Below are positions 27,988-37,193 of a DNA stretch of 64,000 nucleotides, piece by piece (positions within the stretch are counted from its first letter, which is position 1; every line of letters begins with the position of its first letter). The notes beneath the pieces are model-generated. The model saw nothing but the letters and a program-made list of their open reading frames with translations, did no database searches and was not told where the DNA came from. The stretch is taken from NCBI RefSeq assembly GCF_002157835.1, contig NZ_CP020809.1, forward strand, positions 1,612,001-1,676,000, in the 5' to 3' direction. Source of the stretch: Mycobacterium dioxanotrophicus. Lineage in GTDB: Bacteria; Actinomycetota; Actinomycetes; Mycobacteriales; Mycobacteriaceae. The position numbers and the translations under genes were made by a program.

Positions 27988-29490
27988 ATGTCCAACACCA
28001 TTTCCCACTGGCGCAACAACGAGACGTTCGCCGGTTCGTCGACGGCCACGTCGCCGGTGACCAATCCGGCTACCGGTGAGGTGACCGGTGAGTTGCGGCT
28101 GGCCAGCGTGGAGGACGCGCAGTCGGTGATCGACGCCGCTGCTGCGGCGTTCCCGGCATGGCGGGACACCTCACTGGCCAAGCGCACGCAGGTGCTGTTC
28201 ACGTTCCGCGAGCTGATCAACGCCCGCAAGGAAGAGTTGGCGGCCATCATCACCTCCGAGCACGGCAAGGTGCTCTCCGATGCCCTCGGTGAGGTTTCCC
28301 GCGGTATCGAGGTCATCGAATTCGCTTGCGGCATCCCGCATCTGCTCAAGGGTGGGTACACCGAGAACGCCTCGACCAAGGTCGATGTGCATTCGGTTCT
28401 GCAGCCGCTGGGCGCGGTCGGCATCATCTCGCCGTTCAACTTCCCGGCCATGGTGCCGATGTGGTTCTTCCCGATCGCGATCGCCGCGGGCAACACCGTG
28501 GTCATCAAGCCTTCGGAGAAGGATCCCTCGGCCGTGATCTGGATGGCCGAGCTGTGGAAGGAAGCCGGTCTGCCCGCGGGCGTGTTCAACGTCCTGCAAG
28601 GTGACAAGACCGCGGTCGACGAGGTGCTGACCAACCCCAAGATCAAGGCCGTCTCGTTCGTCGGCTCGACTCCGATCGCGCAGTACGTGTACGCCACCGC
28701 CACTGCCGCGGGCAAGCGCGTGCAGGCCCTCGGCGGCGCGAAGAACCACGCCGTCATCCTGCCCGACGCTGATCTGGACCTGGCCGCCGACGCCATGGTC
28801 AACGCCGGTTTCGGTTCGGCGGGCGAGCGCTGCATGGCCATCTCCGCGGCTGTCGCGGTCGGCCCGATCGCCGACGACCTGGTCGCCAAGATCGCCGAGC
28901 GCACCGCCACCATCAAGACCGGTGACGGCACCAAGGATTCGGACATGGGTCCGCTGGTCACCAAGGCTCACCGTGACAAGGTGGCCTCCTATATCGATGC
29001 CGGCGAGGCCGCCGGTGCCAAGGTTGTGGTCGACGGTCGTACCGTGCTGGACGGGGCTGGCCATAGGGATCCAGCCGGGTTCTGGCTGGGCCCGACCCTG
29101 CTGGACAACGTCACCCCCGAGATGAGCGTCTACACCGACGAGATCTTCGGACCGGTCCTGTCGGTGGTCCGCGTCGAAAGCTACGACGAGGCACTCGAAC
29201 TCATCAACAGCAACCCTTACGGCAACGGCACCGCGATCTTCACCAACGACGGCGGCGCTGCGCGGCGCTTCCAGAACGAGGTCGAGGTGGGCATGGTCGG
29301 TATCAACGTGCCGATCCCGGTTCCCATGGCGTACTTCAGCTTCGGTGGCTGGAAGGCCTCGCTGTTCGGTGACAGCCACGCTCACGGTACCGAGGGTGTG
29401 CACTTCTTCACCCGCACCAAGGCCATCACCACCCGCTGGCTCGACCCGAGCCACGGTGGCATCAACCTGGGCTTCCCCCAGAACGGCTGA
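27988..29490 (+). CDS. Methylmalonate/malonate-semialdehyde dehydrogenase (CoA-acylating, MmsA type)
   Basis: 500 residues. The catalytic Cys is in GSAGERCMA; ISPFNFPAMVPMWFFPIAIAAGN and PIPVPMAYFSFGGWK are MmsA-type signatures that distinguish it from general aldehyde dehydrogenases. It oxidises (methyl)malonate semialdehyde to acetyl- or propionyl-CoA with NAD and CoA. Here it should process the aldehyde made by the oxidoreductase pathway. Confidence 0.9.
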   Translation: MSNTISHWRNNETFAGSSTATSPVTNPATGEVTGELRLASVEDAQSVIDAAAAAFPAWRDTSLAKRTQVLFTFRELINARKEELAAIITSEHGKVLSDALGEVSRGIEVIEFACGIPHLLKGGYTENASTKVDVHSVLQPLGAVGIISPFNFPAMVPMWFFPIAIAAGNTVVIKPSEKDPSAVIWMAELWKEAGLPAGVFNVLQGDKTAVDEVLTNPKIKAVSFVGSTPIAQYVYATATAAGKRVQALGGAKNHAVILPDADLDLAADAMVNAGFGSAGERCMAISAAVAVGPIADDLVAKIAERTATIKTGDGTKDSDMGPLVTKAHRDKVASYIDAGEAAGAKVVVDGRTVLDGAGHRDPAGFWLGPTLLDNVTPEMSVYTDEIFGPVLSVVRVESYDEALELINSNPYGNGTAIFTNDGGAARRFQNEVEVGMVGINVPIPVPMAYFSFGGWKASLFGDSHAHGTEGVHFFTRTKAITTRWLDPSHGGINLGFPQNG

Positions 29491-29493
29491 GCC

Positions 29494-29886
29494 ATGCCCC
29501 TGGTCCATATCCACGTGATCGAATCGCGGCGCACCGCTGAGCAATTGAGACAGCTGGCGGACACCATCCAGGACGTGATGCTCGAACACTTCGCGGCACC
29601 ACCTCGGGACAGATACCAGATCATCACCGAACACAAACCCGGGCACATCATCGCCGAGGACACCGGCTTGGGCTTCGAACGGACCGATGACGTCGTCGTC
29701 ATCCAGATCGTCCAGCAGGGCCGTACCTCGGACCAGAAACAAGCCATGTATACGGCGCTGGCCGAACGTCTCAAAGTCGCATCAGCTTTGGCCCCAACGG
29801 ATTTGATTGTCTCCGTCGTCGAAAACTCCAAAGAGGACTGGTCATTTGGGTACGGCATCGCGCAGTTCATTGCCGGACAGCTGTGA
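29494..29886 (+). CDS. Tautomerase-superfamily protein, malonate-semialdehyde-decarboxylase-like
   Basis: 130 residues, starting Met-Pro so Pro-1 is available as the catalytic base. The stretch DRYQIITEHKPG, DTGLGFERTDDVVVIQI and VVENSKEDWSFGYG resembles the MSAD group of the tautomerase superfamily, and length fits. MSAD turns malonate semialdehyde into acetaldehyde and CO2, which would compete with or complement MmsA next door. A plain tautomerase/dehalogenase role is also possible. It starts 3 bp after mmsA. Confidence 0.75.
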   Translation: MPLVHIHVIESRRTAEQLRQLADTIQDVMLEHFAAPPRDRYQIITEHKPGHIIAEDTGLGFERTDDVVVIQIVQQGRTSDQKQAMYTALAERLKVASALAPTDLIVSVVENSKEDWSFGYGIAQFIAGQL

Positions 29887-30306
29887 CCGCATTTCGCAAC
29901 AAGGGGCATCGTGGGCTGCTGTTGGCCACTGATTGTTCACTGTTGTCGTGCCTCACCATCGGAGATGGCGCATCGAAAATTGTCTCGATGTGTCGATCGA
30001 CGCGGACCCTAACGGCGCGATGCTGATGTACGAGAGGGGTAGAGGGCCTATCCGTCTGACGGCGTGGCGGTTGCTGTATCGCACAAGTCGCAGCGATCGC
30101 ACTGAGTCCATCGCATCACCGGGTCGAGGGGAGCGCGCTGTTGTCCTCGCTCGCGGCACCCAATCGGCACCAGCGTGTGGTTAAAGGAATGCCGCCAACA
30201 CCGGGAACTAGCGTGTGCCATTTCGCGCGGATTAGCCAAAGTTGCTGGTGGGGAAGTTGCCGTTTGCCATGCGATGCTGGAACCTACAAGACGGGGAGTC
30301 CAGCTG
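29887..30306. other. Non-coding right part of the islet
   Basis: 420 bp (476 with the tRNA fragment) without a convincing gene on either strand; short open frames here have no ribosome site or homology I can see. It may hold decayed remains of the integration module. Confidence 0.5.
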
Positions 30307-30345
30307 AAATCCGCCAAGTGTCGGTTCGAATCCGACCGAGGCACG
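30307..30345 (+). repeat. tRNA-Leu 3'-half copy, candidate attR
   Basis: 23 bases identical to 22682-22704 (end of anticodon loop through variable loop and T arm), then the rest of the T arm with one change and a GAGGCAC end. No 5' half of a tRNA stands in front, so it is not a working tRNA gene. Confidence 0.75.
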
Positions 30346-30362
30346 TACGCCCTGACCGCGAA

Positions 30363-32171
30363 TCAACCCACCGCCAGCTTCACCACCGGAACGCGGCCTG
30401 CATCAGTGACGTAGACGTCGCCGTGGCCGTCGACGGCCACACCTTGGGGATCGGTGAGGCCGGTGAAGGGGAGTGGGGTTGCCGCTGTCGCGCCGTGTCG
30501 CAATTGAAGCACCCCGGCGTTACCGCGATCGGTGACGTAGACGTTGTCGTCTGTGTCGACAGCCAGACCTTGAGGATCGTTGAGGCCGCTGAACGGCAGC
30601 GTGGTCGGCGCCGTCGCGCCCGCCGCCAGGGTCAGCACTCGGTTGTTGCCCGTATCGGTCACATCGACGGTGCCTGTCGATTCGACGGCCACCCCTCGGG
30701 GGTCGTTGAGACCGGTGAAGGGCAGCGTGGTTGGTGCGGTCGTACCGGCGGGCAGTAGCAGCACCCGATTGTTGCCCCGGTCGCTCACATAGACGTCTCC
30801 TGCGCGGTCGACTGCGACGCCACGGGGGTCGTTGAGGCCGCTGAACGGCAGCGGTGTCGCGGCTGTCGCTCCGGCAGCCAGACGCAAAACCCGGTCGTTG
30901 CTCGAATCGGCGACGTAGACGCTGCCGTCGACGGCGACTGCCACGTCCCTGGGATTTTTGAGGCCGCTGAAGGGCAGTACGGTGGGCGTCGACGCGCCCG
31001 CAGCCAACCGCAGCACCTCGTCCCGACCGATGTCGGTGACATATGCCGTACCTACGGCATCGACCGCGATACCGGTGACGAGCTGTACGTCGGTGAACGG
31101 CAGCGAACTCTGTGCGCCGTTACCCCCGGCGGCCGGTGCGGGCGACGTGCCGCCGCTGCCCGATGACTGCCGACCGATGAGGACGGCCGTGGTGAGGACA
31201 GTCACGACAGCGACTGCGGTTACGAGAGCACCGATGGTCTTGTGCGACAGGTGAATTCGCCGTGCAGAAGCTGATGCTGGAGTCTCAATCGGCTCGGGAT
31301 CGGCCACCGCGGCACGAGCCGCCTCGGCCAGATCCTGAACGGTTACGTAGCGATCGTCGGGATTCTTTGCCATTCCCTTTGCGATGACCGCGTCAAATGC
31401 GGCGGGTACTTCGGGTGCGTTGGCGCTGGGTTGTGGTGGCGGAGTGTACAAATGGTGAGCGATCAAACCCTGTACGCCCAAGTCGCTGCTGAATGGTGGC
31501 TTGCCGGTGAGGCATTCGTAGAGGACGCACGCCAGCGCGTACACGTCGACGCGAGGATGAGTTTTCGCCGCCGTGCTGACGGCTTCCGGCGCCAGATATG
31601 CTGCGGTTCCGATGGTTTCGCCGACTTTGGTCAGCGTCCGGTCTTCGGAAGCATGGGCGATCCCGAAGTCGATCAGATAGGCGAAGTCGTTGGCGCACAC
31701 CAGAATGTTGGACGGTTTGACGTCGCGGTGTACCAGTCCGGCGTCGTGGGCGGCCTGCAGCGCGCCGGCCACCTGAGCGATGATCGCCACCGCACGCGTC
31801 GGCGTCAGGGCACCATCTTGTTTGATCAGCGTGCGCAGGTCCGTGCCTTCGACCAGCCGCATGTTGAGAAAGAGCCGACCGTCCACGTCACCGAAGTCGT
31901 GGATCGGGATGACGTGCGGCTCTGTCAGTTGTGCCACCGCCAGGCACTCCCGGCGGAACCGTTCACGCGGCTCCTCGTCATCGGCGGAATGTTCGGGCAA
32001 GACCTTCAGCGCGACAACTCGATTGGTCTGCGAATCGCGTGCCCGCCACACCTGACCCATGCCACCCGAGGCGATCAGTGACAGCAACTCGTAACGCCCG
32101 AACTTCCCGGCGGAGGCCGAGCCTTGCGTGGCGTCGCCGTCGTCGTCGCCGCCTACGACTGCGTCATCCAT
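30363..32171 (-). CDS. Transmembrane Ser/Thr kinase, PknD type with NHL propeller
   Basis: 602 residues. Kinase domain 26-290: ASGGMG loop, Lys56, HRDVKPSN with Asp150, DFG as LIDFGIA (Asp168), activation loop TLTKVGETIGTAAYLAPE. Membrane helix about 311-333. Outside, residues 356-602 form six repeats of about 41 residues (GVAVD..GDVYVTD..NNRVL.LAAG...PLPF.GL.DP), a six-bladed NHL beta-propeller as in the PknD sensor of M. tuberculosis. It senses an external signal and phosphorylates cytoplasmic targets. Which ligand is not visible. Confidence 0.92.
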   Translation of the reverse strand: MDDAVVGGDDDGDATQGSASAGKFGRYELLSLIASGGMGQVWRARDSQTNRVVALKVLPEHSADDEEPRERFRRECLAVAQLTEPHVIPIHDFGDVDGRLFLNMRLVEGTDLRTLIKQDGALTPTRAVAIIAQVAGALQAAHDAGLVHRDVKPSNILVCANDFAYLIDFGIAHASEDRTLTKVGETIGTAAYLAPEAVSTAAKTHPRVDVYALACVLYECLTGKPPFSSDLGVQGLIAHHLYTPPPQPSANAPEVPAAFDAVIAKGMAKNPDDRYVTVQDLAEAARAAVADPEPIETPASASARRIHLSHKTIGALVTAVAVVTVLTTAVLIGRQSSGSGGTSPAPAAGGNGAQSSLPFTDVQLVTGIAVDAVGTAYVTDIGRDEVLRLAAGASTPTVLPFSGLKNPRDVAVAVDGSVYVADSSNDRVLRLAAGATAATPLPFSGLNDPRGVAVDRAGDVYVSDRGNNRVLLLPAGTTAPTTLPFTGLNDPRGVAVESTGTVDVTDTGNNRVLTLAAGATAPTTLPFSGLNDPQGLAVDTDDNVYVTDRGNAGVLQLRHGATAATPLPFTGLTDPQGVAVDGHGDVYVTDAGRVPVVKLAVG

Positions 32172-32426
32172 GCTGCCGCCAACCCTGCTCGTGCGTGGCC
32201 AACGCCTTCGTCAATTGAACCAGGCAGAGCGCCAGTTCGGCGGCGCTTGCGCCGACGAGAGCGCTGGTCAACACAACGTCGGTGACGGCCTGCCGCGGAG
32301 ATGTATCAGTATTGTTCTGGCATACCTCAGGAATACTGCGACTCCCATAGCGAATGGGCAGGAGACGCGACGATCCCCGCAGTTCGTCCCAATATGTGGG
32401 GTGAAGATGGGAGCTCGAGCCCGCTG

Positions 32427-32753
32427 ATGATCAAGTTCTGCAAGCCCAGCCTGCGACGAGCACTTGTGTGCATCCTGGCCGTGACACTCGTTGCGTGCAT
32501 ATCGGCCGGAATTGTGCTTTATGCCGTCGCAATCGTTACGCACAGTGACCCCACCCCGACGCCCGCGGGCGAGTATGTCCGCCTGCTCCTGCTGGATCTC
32601 ACATTCTGGGGACCGATCACGGTGATCACCAGCTGGCCGATTTTCGTTCCCATCATCCTGGCTGTCGGAGCGCTCGTAGCTTCGATTCGCGTTGTTGATC
32701 GGCCTGAGGGCGACGAGGCCAGCTCACACACCGGTGCGACGGGAGCGAAGTGA
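32427..32753 (+). CDS. Small membrane protein, unknown
   Basis: 108 residues with two hydrophobic segments (about 14-35 and 50-82) and a charged C-terminus. ATG at 32427 chosen; an ATG at 32301 would add 42 residues but lacks membrane character. No family recognised. It lies between the PknD-like gene and a cutinase. Confidence 0.55.
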   Translation: MIKFCKPSLRRALVCILAVTLVACISAGIVLYAVAIVTHSDPTPTPAGEYVRLLLLDLTFWGPITVITSWPIFVPIILAVGALVASIRVVDRPEGDEASSHTGATGAK

Positions 32754-32822
32754 GCTACGGGTTGCGGTGAGTCGGCTCCGGGGTCGCTACCGGGCAACCC
32801 GTCGCCCCTACGATCGGTTGGT

Positions 32823-33452
32823 ATGACGACCAAGCCCGCTCTGCTGTTGGTATGCGCAGCACTGGCCACAGCTGCACCGATCGTCGCGTCCACACCGGCA
32901 TCAGCAGCCCCGTGCCCCGATGTCGCGGTGGTGTTCGCCCGCGGCACCAACGAACCGCCCGGTCTGGGCAGTGTGGGCGGTCCGTTCGTCGACGATCTGC
33001 GCACACGGGTGGCGCCGCGCACCGTCGAGGGAACGGCCGTCGACTACCCGGCCAGCAACGACTTCGCCTCCAGCCCGACTGCCGGCGCCGACGCGGCACG
33101 GGCACTCATCGAGTCCACCGCCGCCAACTGCCCGAACACCAAGATCGTGCTGGGTGGCTACTCGCAGGGCGCCGCGGTCATCGAATTGGCCACCAACGAG
33201 ATGTCTCCGCAGACCGCCGATCACGTCGCGGCCAGCGCGCTGTTCGGGACGCCGCGCACCAGCTTCTCGGGCATGCTCGCCGGGGGACCGCTGCCGACGC
33301 TGGCGCCGCAATACGCCGCCAACTCCATCGACCAGTGCAATCAGGCCGACCCCATCTGTTGGGAAGGTGGCTGGGACATGGGCGCCCACGTCTCCTATGT
33401 GCAGTCCGGAAAGGTCGCGCAGTCAGCCGATTTCGTCGCTAGTCGACTCTAG
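32823..33452 (+). CDS. Cutinase-family serine esterase, secreted
   Basis: 209 residues. Signal peptide 1-28 ending ASAAP. Core: VVFARGTNEPPGLG (oxyanion loop), GGYSQGAAV with the catalytic Ser, DPICWEGG with the Asp and MGAHVSYV with the His; four Cys pair as in Culp proteins of mycobacteria (Cfp21 type). Hydrolyses short-chain esters or phospholipids outside the cell. Confidence 0.93.
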   Translation: MTTKPALLLVCAALATAAPIVASTPASAAPCPDVAVVFARGTNEPPGLGSVGGPFVDDLRTRVAPRTVEGTAVDYPASNDFASSPTAGADAARALIESTAANCPNTKIVLGGYSQGAAVIELATNEMSPQTADHVAASALFGTPRTSFSGMLAGGPLPTLAPQYAANSIDQCNQADPICWEGGWDMGAHVSYVQSGKVAQSADFVASRL

Positions 33453-33459
33453 GCGGGCT

Positions 33460-33756
33460 TCACCGGGCGTCGGTGAACTCGGCGTATTCCGGATGCTTGT
33501 CGATGTACTCGGCCACCATCCAGCACGTCGGCACGATCCGTAAGCCGGCCGCACGCGTCGACCGCAAGGCTTCGCCGACGAGAATCGTCGCCAGCCCACG
33601 GCCTCGGTACTGAGGCAGAACCTGGGTGTGCGGGAAGATGCGGCGGCCGTCGACGTCGTGGAAGTCGGCGACGCCGACGGTGCTGCCGTCGACCGCGATC
33701 GTGAACCGATCGGGATGTTCGGTGACGGTGGTCGCGGCGCCGGTTCTGTCGAGCAT
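33460..33756 (-). CDS. GNAT-type N-acetyltransferase, short (NATD1-like)
   Basis: 98 residues. The acetyl-CoA loop is QVLPQYRGRGLATILVGEAL and the usual short-type end AEYIDKHPEYAEF is present. This is the minimal GNAT class whose substrates are mostly unknown. Confidence 0.85.
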   Translation of the reverse strand: MLDRTGAATTVTEHPDRFTIAVDGSTVGVADFHDVDGRRIFPHTQVLPQYRGRGLATILVGEALRSTRAAGLRIVPTCWMVAEYIDKHPEYAEFTDAR

Positions 33757-33913
33757 CCGTCCAGGCTAGCCGCCGGCCGACCCGCCACCGGGGGCGTTGT
33801 GCTTAGCGCTACATCCAGCGACCGCCAAGAGATCAATCCTCGGGCGATGGTTCCGCGCCACACAAGCGACGAACGTAGTAACCGTCAATGAGCCCGGGAA
33901 AGAGGCACGGACG

Positions 33914-34144
33914 ATGGCCTACGCAACGTATGCAGTGCTGACAATGCTGCCGGTGGCAATGGCCGTGGCGGTGTCTCGGTGGCGGCGTATTCGCACCACG
34001 GCCGGAAAGCACGTCGACAGCGTCACCACGCGGCTGCCGTGTGCTGAGCTGCTGCGATCGCGACAGCCTCGAACCCGGGCGCGAAGACGCTGTGAGCGAT
34101 GGGAATTCCAGGCATGGCTGGAGATCACGTCGAAACCGCTCTGA
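33914..34144 (+). CDS. Small hypothetical protein
   Basis: 76 residues: one hydrophobic helix (YAVLTMLPVAMAVAV), then a very Arg-rich tail. ATG at 33914 with an upstream GGCACGGACG, a weak ribosome site. No family; the Arg-rich end could equally be a non-coding frame. It is kept because it fills a gap and starts with a plausible membrane segment. Confidence 0.35.
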   Translation: MAYATYAVLTMLPVAMAVAVSRWRRIRTTAGKHVDSVTTRLPCAELLRSRQPRTRARRRCERWEFQAWLEITSKPL

Positions 34145-34168
34145 TCACACGGGTGGCGGCCCGGCCAC

Positions 34169-34996
34169 CTACCAGACGCGCACCCAGTCGACGAGCATGT
34201 CGGCCGGGTAGGTGCCGCCGCTGGGGTCTTCTCCGCCGGATCCCGCGACGGCGAGGTTCAGCACCACGAACATTGTGTAGCCGGGCTGACTGAACGGCCA
34301 GTCCGGCAGCGAGCTCGCGGCGACCTCGAAGTACGGCTTGGCGCCGTCGGTGTAGTCCTGCCAGAACCGGGCGCCGTTGCCATCCCACTGGGTCCGCCAC
34401 GTGTGCCAGTTGTTGTCTACGGTGACGTTGTGGGTCTGCCATTCCCCACCGTTGGACTTGGCGTGCACGGTGGTCCCCGAGGGCCATTTGCCGTTGCCGT
34501 ACCACTCGATGATGTCGAGCTCACCCTGGCCCAGGCTGCCGAGCCAGAAGGCCGGCCAGGCGCCCGGAGTCAGGCAGTTGAACTTGATCCGCGCTTCCCA
34601 GGTATGGCCGGCGCCGCCCTCCCACACGCTGGCCAGCTTGCCGCCGTAGTAGGTGTCGCCTTCCTTGGCGGCCCGGATGACCAGATTCGACTTGCCGTCG
34701 ATGAAGACGTTCTTGCGGTCGTCGCGGTACTGGCCGATGCGGCCGGGCTGCTCCCAGTAGGTGGGGTCCTGGATGACCTCGCGGGCCTTGGCGATGGTCC
34801 ACTTCGCGCCATCCGGTGCCGAGCCGGCGGCGCCGTCGAATTCATCCACGAACACGTAGTTCGTCGCGGCTTGCGGCGCCTCGGGCGCGGGAATGGGCCT
34901 GGTCGGGAGGGCTTGGGCTTGCCGGATGGGCATAGCCGCTGCGACGACGCCGAGACCCGACAGCATCATCATTTTTCGACGGTCCAAGTTAGCCAT
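34169..34996 (-). CDS. GH16 endo-beta-glucanase, exported
   Basis: 275 residues. Signal (Tat-like NLDRRKMMMLSG plus hydrophobic segment 10-28). The catalytic motif GELDIIEW (ExDxxE type) is present, together with GAWPAFWLG and NNWHTWRTQWDG, typical for bacterial GH16 laminarinase-like enzymes. Hydrolyses beta-1,3-glucan or a similar glycan. A TetR-GT operon follows divergently. Confidence 0.9.
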   Translation of the reverse strand: MANLDRRKMMMLSGLGVVAAAMPIRQAQALPTRPIPAPEAPQAATNYVFVDEFDGAAGSAPDGAKWTIAKAREVIQDPTYWEQPGRIGQYRDDRKNVFIDGKSNLVIRAAKEGDTYYGGKLASVWEGGAGHTWEARIKFNCLTPGAWPAFWLGSLGQGELDIIEWYGNGKWPSGTTVHAKSNGGEWQTHNVTVDNNWHTWRTQWDGNGARFWQDYTDGAKPYFEVAASSLPDWPFSQPGYTMFVVLNLAVAGSGGEDPSGGTYPADMLVDWVRVW

Positions 34997-35263
34997 ATCG
35001 GATCACCTTAACCGGGACGGGTGCTCAAGCACGGATCGAGCGGTCTCACCGGGGACTCAGCGCGCGTTGATATTGCGGCCAGGGTGGTGCTTTCTCGCAG
35101 ATCACCGCCCTGTCGGCAATCTCAACGTCGGAGCCGACGATTGCACGACGATTCAAGACCTAATCTGAACAAAACCCCAGTTCACGCAGATCAGGAGAAC
35201 AAAAACTACATCCAAATTCAGGAAATGCCCGCGCGCGCCCGCAGACCTTGACACCATGCATCT

Positions 35264-35872
35264 GTGCCCGTCAGCCGCACGGAACGCCGAGAGAAGCTGC
35301 TGCGCGCCGCGCAGAGTGCGGTGATGAAGCATGGCGCCGACGTCCAGCTCAAGCAGGTCGCGGCGGAGGCGGGCCTGACTCCGGGCGCGGTGCTCTACCA
35401 CTTCCGTGACATTCAGACCCTGCTGATCGAGGCCAACCGGGCCGGCATGGAGCGGTTCTATGACGCCCGGCTGCGTGCCATCGCGGGCATACCCGAACCG
35501 GAACGCAAGCTGGTCATGACCATCGAGTCGGGCTTGCCGGTCGACTCCGACGATCCGGCCGTCAAGCTCATGTGCGAACTCGGTGGTGCCGCCGCACGCT
35601 ACCCGGCATATGCCGTCATGCTGACCGCACTCTATGACCGGCAGGTGGCGATGTATCAGGTGATCCTGGAAACCGGTGCGGCGCAAGGCGTTTTCGTGTT
35701 GACCTCACCGTCGCTGACCATCGCGCGCAACATCGTCGCGCTCGAGGATGCCTACGGCTACCGCATGGTGGCGCGGCATCCGAGCCTGGATGTCGAGACC
35801 ACCACCGAATTGATCTGTGACTACGCGCGGGCAGCGACCGGCCACCCGCTTCCCCGACCCGTCCGAGCGTGA
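35264..35872 (+). CDS. TetR-family regulator
   Basis: 202 residues. Helix-turn-helix VQLKQVAAEAGLTPGAVLYHFRD at about residues 27-50. GTG start. It is followed 10 bp later by the glycosyltransferase gene, so probably controls the coupled GT-kinase-SIS operon. Confidence 0.88.
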   Translation: MPVSRTERREKLLRAAQSAVMKHGADVQLKQVAAEAGLTPGAVLYHFRDIQTLLIEANRAGMERFYDARLRAIAGIPEPERKLVMTIESGLPVDSDDPAVKLMCELGGAAARYPAYAVMLTALYDRQVAMYQVILETGAAQGVFVLTSPSLTIARNIVALEDAYGYRMVARHPSLDVETTTELICDYARAATGHPLPRPVRA

Positions 35873-35882
35873 AGGGCTGCCC

Positions 35883-37193
35883 ATGATGACCAACGAACCG
35901 CTGACCATCATGTTCTGGCCCGAATCTGCCTATGGCCCAACGAATCAGTGCATCGGACTGGCGGCCGTACTGCGCGAACGCGGCCACACGATCGTGTTCG
36001 CCGCCGAGAGCTCATGGGCAGGCAAGCTGACGCCGTTCGGATTCATTGAAGAACTCGTGGATCTGGCGGCGCCGGCCGAAGGCGCTGCCGATGAGGATGC
36101 CGGCAAGTTCTGGGCCGACTTCATCGCCGAGACCGCTCCGGAATTTCGCAAACCGACCATCGACCAGTTGCGGACCTTCATTCAGCCGACGTATCAAGCG
36201 CTCATCGACGGCGCCAAGTACAGTGAGCCCCGGCTCCGCGAGATCATCGCCACTCATCGGCCGGACGTCATCGTCGAGGACAACGTCGTGCTGTTTCCGG
36301 CCCTGGCGACCGCGGGAGCGCCGTTCGTCCGGATCGTATCGTGCAGCCCGCTGGAGATCTCCGCTCCGCAAGTGCCGCCGCCCTTTTCAGGTCTGCCGAG
36401 CGCAGACACCACCGAATGGGCCACCTACAGAGCGGAATTCGACCGCACCCACCGAGCTATGTGGTCGGACTTCAACGCCTGGGTTCAGGCTCAGGGCGCC
36501 GAGGCCCTCCCCGATCTCGAGTTCATGCCGCGCGTCAACGCCGCCAATCTGTACGTCTACCCGGCCGAGGCCGACTATCGGCAGCTGCGGCCCCTGGACG
36601 ACAGCTGGATCAGGATGGATTCCAGTGTCCGCGAAACCGACGACGAATACGCCGTGCCCAGCCAGGTCGCCCACCGTCCTGAAGACAGTGCACTGATCTA
36701 CCTGTCGTTGGGTTCGCTGGGCGGCGCCGACGTCGAGCTGATGCAGCGCCTGGTCGACGTGCTGGCCAAGACCCGGCACCGCTACATCGTCAGCATGGGG
36801 CCGCAGGCGGATCGAATCACGCTGGCCGACAACATGGTCGGTGCTCAGATGCTGCCGCAGACCAAGGTCATCCCGCAGGTCGATCTGGTGATCTCGCACG
36901 GCGGCAACAACACCGTCACCGAGACACTGCATTTCGGCAAGCCGTTGATCGTGCTGCCGCTCTTCTGGGACCAGTACGAAAACGCCCAACGCTTCGATGA
37001 ACTCGGGTTCGGCGTGCGCTTGAACACCTACGGGTTCGCCGACACCGAGTTGACCGATGCGGTCGACCGGCTGCTCGCCGACACCGCTCTGCGCGCCCAG
37101 CTGGCCGACATGGGTGCCGCCATCCGGGCCCGCAACGGTTTGCGCACTGGTGCCGACGCGATCGAACGGGTCGGCCTGGAACACCGGGCGTGA
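35883..37193 (+). CDS. MGT-type (GT1) glycosyltransferase
   Basis: 436 residues, two Rossmann domains. C-terminal donor-binding stretch VISHGGNNTVTETLHFGKP with LPLFWDQYENAQRF is typical for macrolide/UDP-glycosyltransferases. ATG at 35883, alternative ATG at 35886. Its stop overlaps the kinase start (GTGA). Acceptor unknown; neighbours suggest an amino-sugar conjugate. Confidence 0.88.
   Translation: MMTNEPLTIMFWPESAYGPTNQCIGLAAVLRERGHTIVFAAESSWAGKLTPFGFIEELVDLAAPAEGAADEDAGKFWADFIAETAPEFRKPTIDQLRTFIQPTYQALIDGAKYSEPRLREIIATHRPDVIVEDNVVLFPALATAGAPFVRIVSCSPLEISAPQVPPPFSGLPSADTTEWATYRAEFDRTHRAMWSDFNAWVQAQGAEALPDLEFMPRVNAANLYVYPAEADYRQLRPLDDSWIRMDSSVRETDDEYAVPSQVAHRPEDSALIYLSLGSLGGADVELMQRLVDVLAKTRHRYIVSMGPQADRITLADNMVGAQMLPQTKVIPQVDLVISHGGNNTVTETLHFGKPLIVLPLFWDQYENAQRFDELGFGVRLNTYGFADTELTDAVDRLLADTALRAQLADMGAAIRARNGLRTGADAIERVGLEHRA

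Larger units (their letters stand above)
22646..30345. mobile_element. Islet flanked by tRNA-Leu and a copy of its 3' half
   Basis: The intact tRNA stands at the left end and a 3'-half copy at 30307-30345 at the right end, same orientation; 23 bases are identical (22682-22704 and 30307-30329). The interior holds permease, PucR, oxidoreductase, cupin, dehydrogenase and tautomerase genes but no integrase. It is best read as a decayed integrative element or a genomic islet fixed after integrase loss. Confidence 0.6.

Noticed and set aside
30307..30345. A second tRNA-Leu gene
   Set aside because: Only the 3' half is present; no 5' acceptor or D arm can be paired upstream.
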